DNA from: JALYRV01 sp036675475
GTDB lineage: Bacteria > Acidobacteriota > Vicinamibacteria > Vicinamibacterales > SCN-69-37
Length of the DNA stretch: 27,056 nucleotides
Reading direction: 5' to 3'
Assembly (NCBI GenBank): GCA_036675475.1
Contig: JAKFEY010000070.1
Location: forward strand, 1 to 27,056
Below the pieces are notes generated by a model, which ran no database searches, had not been told where the DNA came from, and worked only from the letters and a program-made list of their open reading frames with translations. Positions 26,159 through 27,056 of the stretch are shown here, piece by piece. Position numbers and translations under genes: made by a program. Numbering within the stretch: the first letter of the stretch is position 1; the number at the start of each line of letters is the position of its first letter.

Positions 26159-26917
26159 TCAGCCCTTCTTCCGCCTCGCGATTTCCTCCTTGAGTCCGGG
26201 GTTCACGGCAAAGCCCGCCTTCTCGGCCGCCGCGACGGCGCGTTCGGCCTCGGAAATGCGGTTGGTGACCAGATAAATGACGGCCAGATTGCTCCAGGCT
26301 TCGCCCGCGCGCGGGTCGGCCTCGAGGCAGGCCTTGTATTCCGCTTCCGCTTCGGTGAACTGCTCGGCGCGGAAGTGCGCGCTGCCGAGCGCCAGCGACA
26401 GAAACGCCGGCACCGTGGTGTCGAGCGTGGCGCCCAGCTCGCGGTCCATGTTCTGGCGGATGCGGCTCTGTTGATCCTGCAGCTGCCGCACGCGATTCTG
26501 CGACTGGGCGGTCTGGCGCCCGCGTTCGGTTTCGCGTATCAGCTCGTCGATCTGCCGCAGTTGATCCTGAAGGCGCTGCCGCCGCTCCTGCTGGTTGTTG
26601 TACTGGTCGCTGACCGCCCGCAGAAAGAGACTGCGTGACGCGCGATACGCCTGGATGGCGTCGACATAGCGCTTGAGCGCCATGTAGGTGCGCCCGAGGC
26701 CGTAGTGGGCGAGCTCGTAGTTCTCGTCGAACTCGATCGCCCGCCGGAACTCGCGCGCGGCCTCGTCCCACGCCTCGCCGCGATAGAGCTTCCAGCCGTT
26801 CTGATAATGCACGGCCGCGCGGGCGCGGTCGGCGCGGGTCTGCGGGGTGCCGGCGGCGGCGGGCGCGGCGGCAAGAGGGGCCAGAGTGATGATGACCGCG
26901 ATGGCGATGGTGCGCAT
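26159..26917 (-). CDS. Periplasmic TPR-repeat protein with central coiled coil
   Basis: 252 residues. I chose the ATG at 26917 because GGGAGG precedes it and the protein then starts with a signal peptide (MRTIAIAVIITLAPLAAAPAAAG); the longer frame from 26938 runs back into the upstream hairpin's tail. TPR motifs occupy about 34-95 (VHYQNGWKLYRGEAWDEAAREFRRAI, LAHYGLGRTYMALKRY split over two repeats) and about 175-235. Between them, residues 100-160 are Gln/Arg-rich and predicted coiled coil. No Cys follows the signal, so it is not an obvious lipoprotein. It lies between two outer-membrane barrel genes, so a role in envelope assembly or assistance to these receptors is possible but not shown. 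Confidence 0.85.
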   Translation of the reverse strand: MRTIAIAVIITLAPLAAAPAAAGTPQTRADRARAAVHYQNGWKLYRGEAWDEAAREFRRAIEFDENYELAHYGLGRTYMALKRYVDAIQAYRASRSLFLRAVSDQYNNQQERRQRLQDQLRQIDELIRETERGRQTAQSQNRVRQLQDQQSRIRQNMDRELGATLDTTVPAFLSLALGSAHFRAEQFTEAEAEYKACLEADPRAGEAWSNLAVIYLVTNRISEAERAVAAAEKAGFAVNPGLKEEIARRKKG

Positions 26918-26928
26918 GATGTGCCTCC

Positions 26929-26967
26929 CAAAACACAAACGCCCCGCAGGCGCTGCCTGCGGGGCGT
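26929..26967 (-). terminator. Rho-independent terminator after the partial barrel gene
   Basis: A 13-bp perfect stem (26939-26951 with 26955-26967) and a 3-nt loop. On the minus strand it is followed by TTTGTGTTTT, a good T-rich tail. It ends the transcript of the gene that runs in from the right edge. Confidence 0.85.
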
Positions 26968-27007
26968 CAAGTCTAACGAAATGCAGCGCGCTGCTGCATG
27001 ACGGGCA

Positions 27008-27056
27008 CTAGAAGATGAACTTCACGCCCACGCGCGCGGAGATCGGCGCCTGGAAG
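27008..27056 (-). CDS. C-terminal end of an outer-membrane barrel protein (partial)
   Basis: The frame closed by the TAG at 27008-27010 reads FQAPISARVGVKFIF, an alternating beta strand ending in Phe, as in outer-membrane barrels. Only 15 residues lie in the window. Given the neighbouring receptor it is probably another TonB-dependent receptor or porin-like barrel; this is inference. Confidence 0.55.
   Translation of the reverse strand, partial: FQAPISARVGVKFIF

Overview
The window is a GC-rich bacterial chromosome segment, densely coded on both strands. It carries a large TonB-dependent receptor of the carboxypeptidase-regulatory-domain (Oar-like) type, and a second such barrel probably ends at the right edge. 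It also has HEAT-repeat/HD-GYP regulators, many 4-nt start/stop overlaps and several promoters placed for leaderless mRNAs. This profile fits Acidobacteriota (a Vicinamibacteria-like lineage) best, but that is an inference from gene style, not a marker-gene result. I found no rRNA, tRNA, CRISPR array, transposase or phage gene.

Layout. (1) 1-5634, minus strand: an operon of three regulators (HEAT-repeat protein, HD-GYP phosphodiesterase, second HEAT-repeat protein running off the left edge). All three begin with the same kind of N-terminal module, which I do not recognise as a named domain. (2) 5703-11713, plus: a nucleoside salvage operon with pyrimidine nucleoside phosphorylase, CNT nucleoside transporter, purine nucleoside phosphorylase, cytidine deaminase, an MtnA-family isomerase and tsaD. 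Together it imports nucleosides, deaminates cytidine, releases bases and makes (deoxy)ribose-1-phosphate. (3) 11889-16879, plus: an overlapping gene train with an NTF2-like/Nudix fusion, an HD-domain hydrolase and two ABC-2 type ATPase/permease pairs. (4) 17115-18568, plus: a membrane-anchored protein of unknown function and a gamma-glutamylcyclotransferase-fold protein, convergent with a PilZ gene on the minus strand. (5) 18989-22985, plus: an aldehyde dehydrogenase and a multi-pass hybrid histidine kinase. (6) 23035-27056, minus: TonB-dependent receptor, TPR lipoprotein-like/periplasmic protein and the C-terminal tip of another outer-membrane barrel.

The most unusual signal is not a protein. 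Two intergenic elements (11736-11878 and 16891-17024) have unrelated primary sequence but the same architecture. Each has inverted arrays of 7-nt tandem repeats at both ends and two hairpins in the middle. The hairpin stems differ completely, yet the six-nucleotide loops are conserved (ACAACG or ACAAAG in the first, CGTTGT in the second) and are complementary to each other. A separate palindromic repeat family has one full 32-bp inverted copy at 18557-18629, which supplies the last three codons and the stop of both flanking convergent genes. A half copy of the same family lies in frame inside the NTF2-like/Nudix gene. The three-gene HEAT/HD-GYP/HEAT operon is the best candidate for an undescribed protein system.
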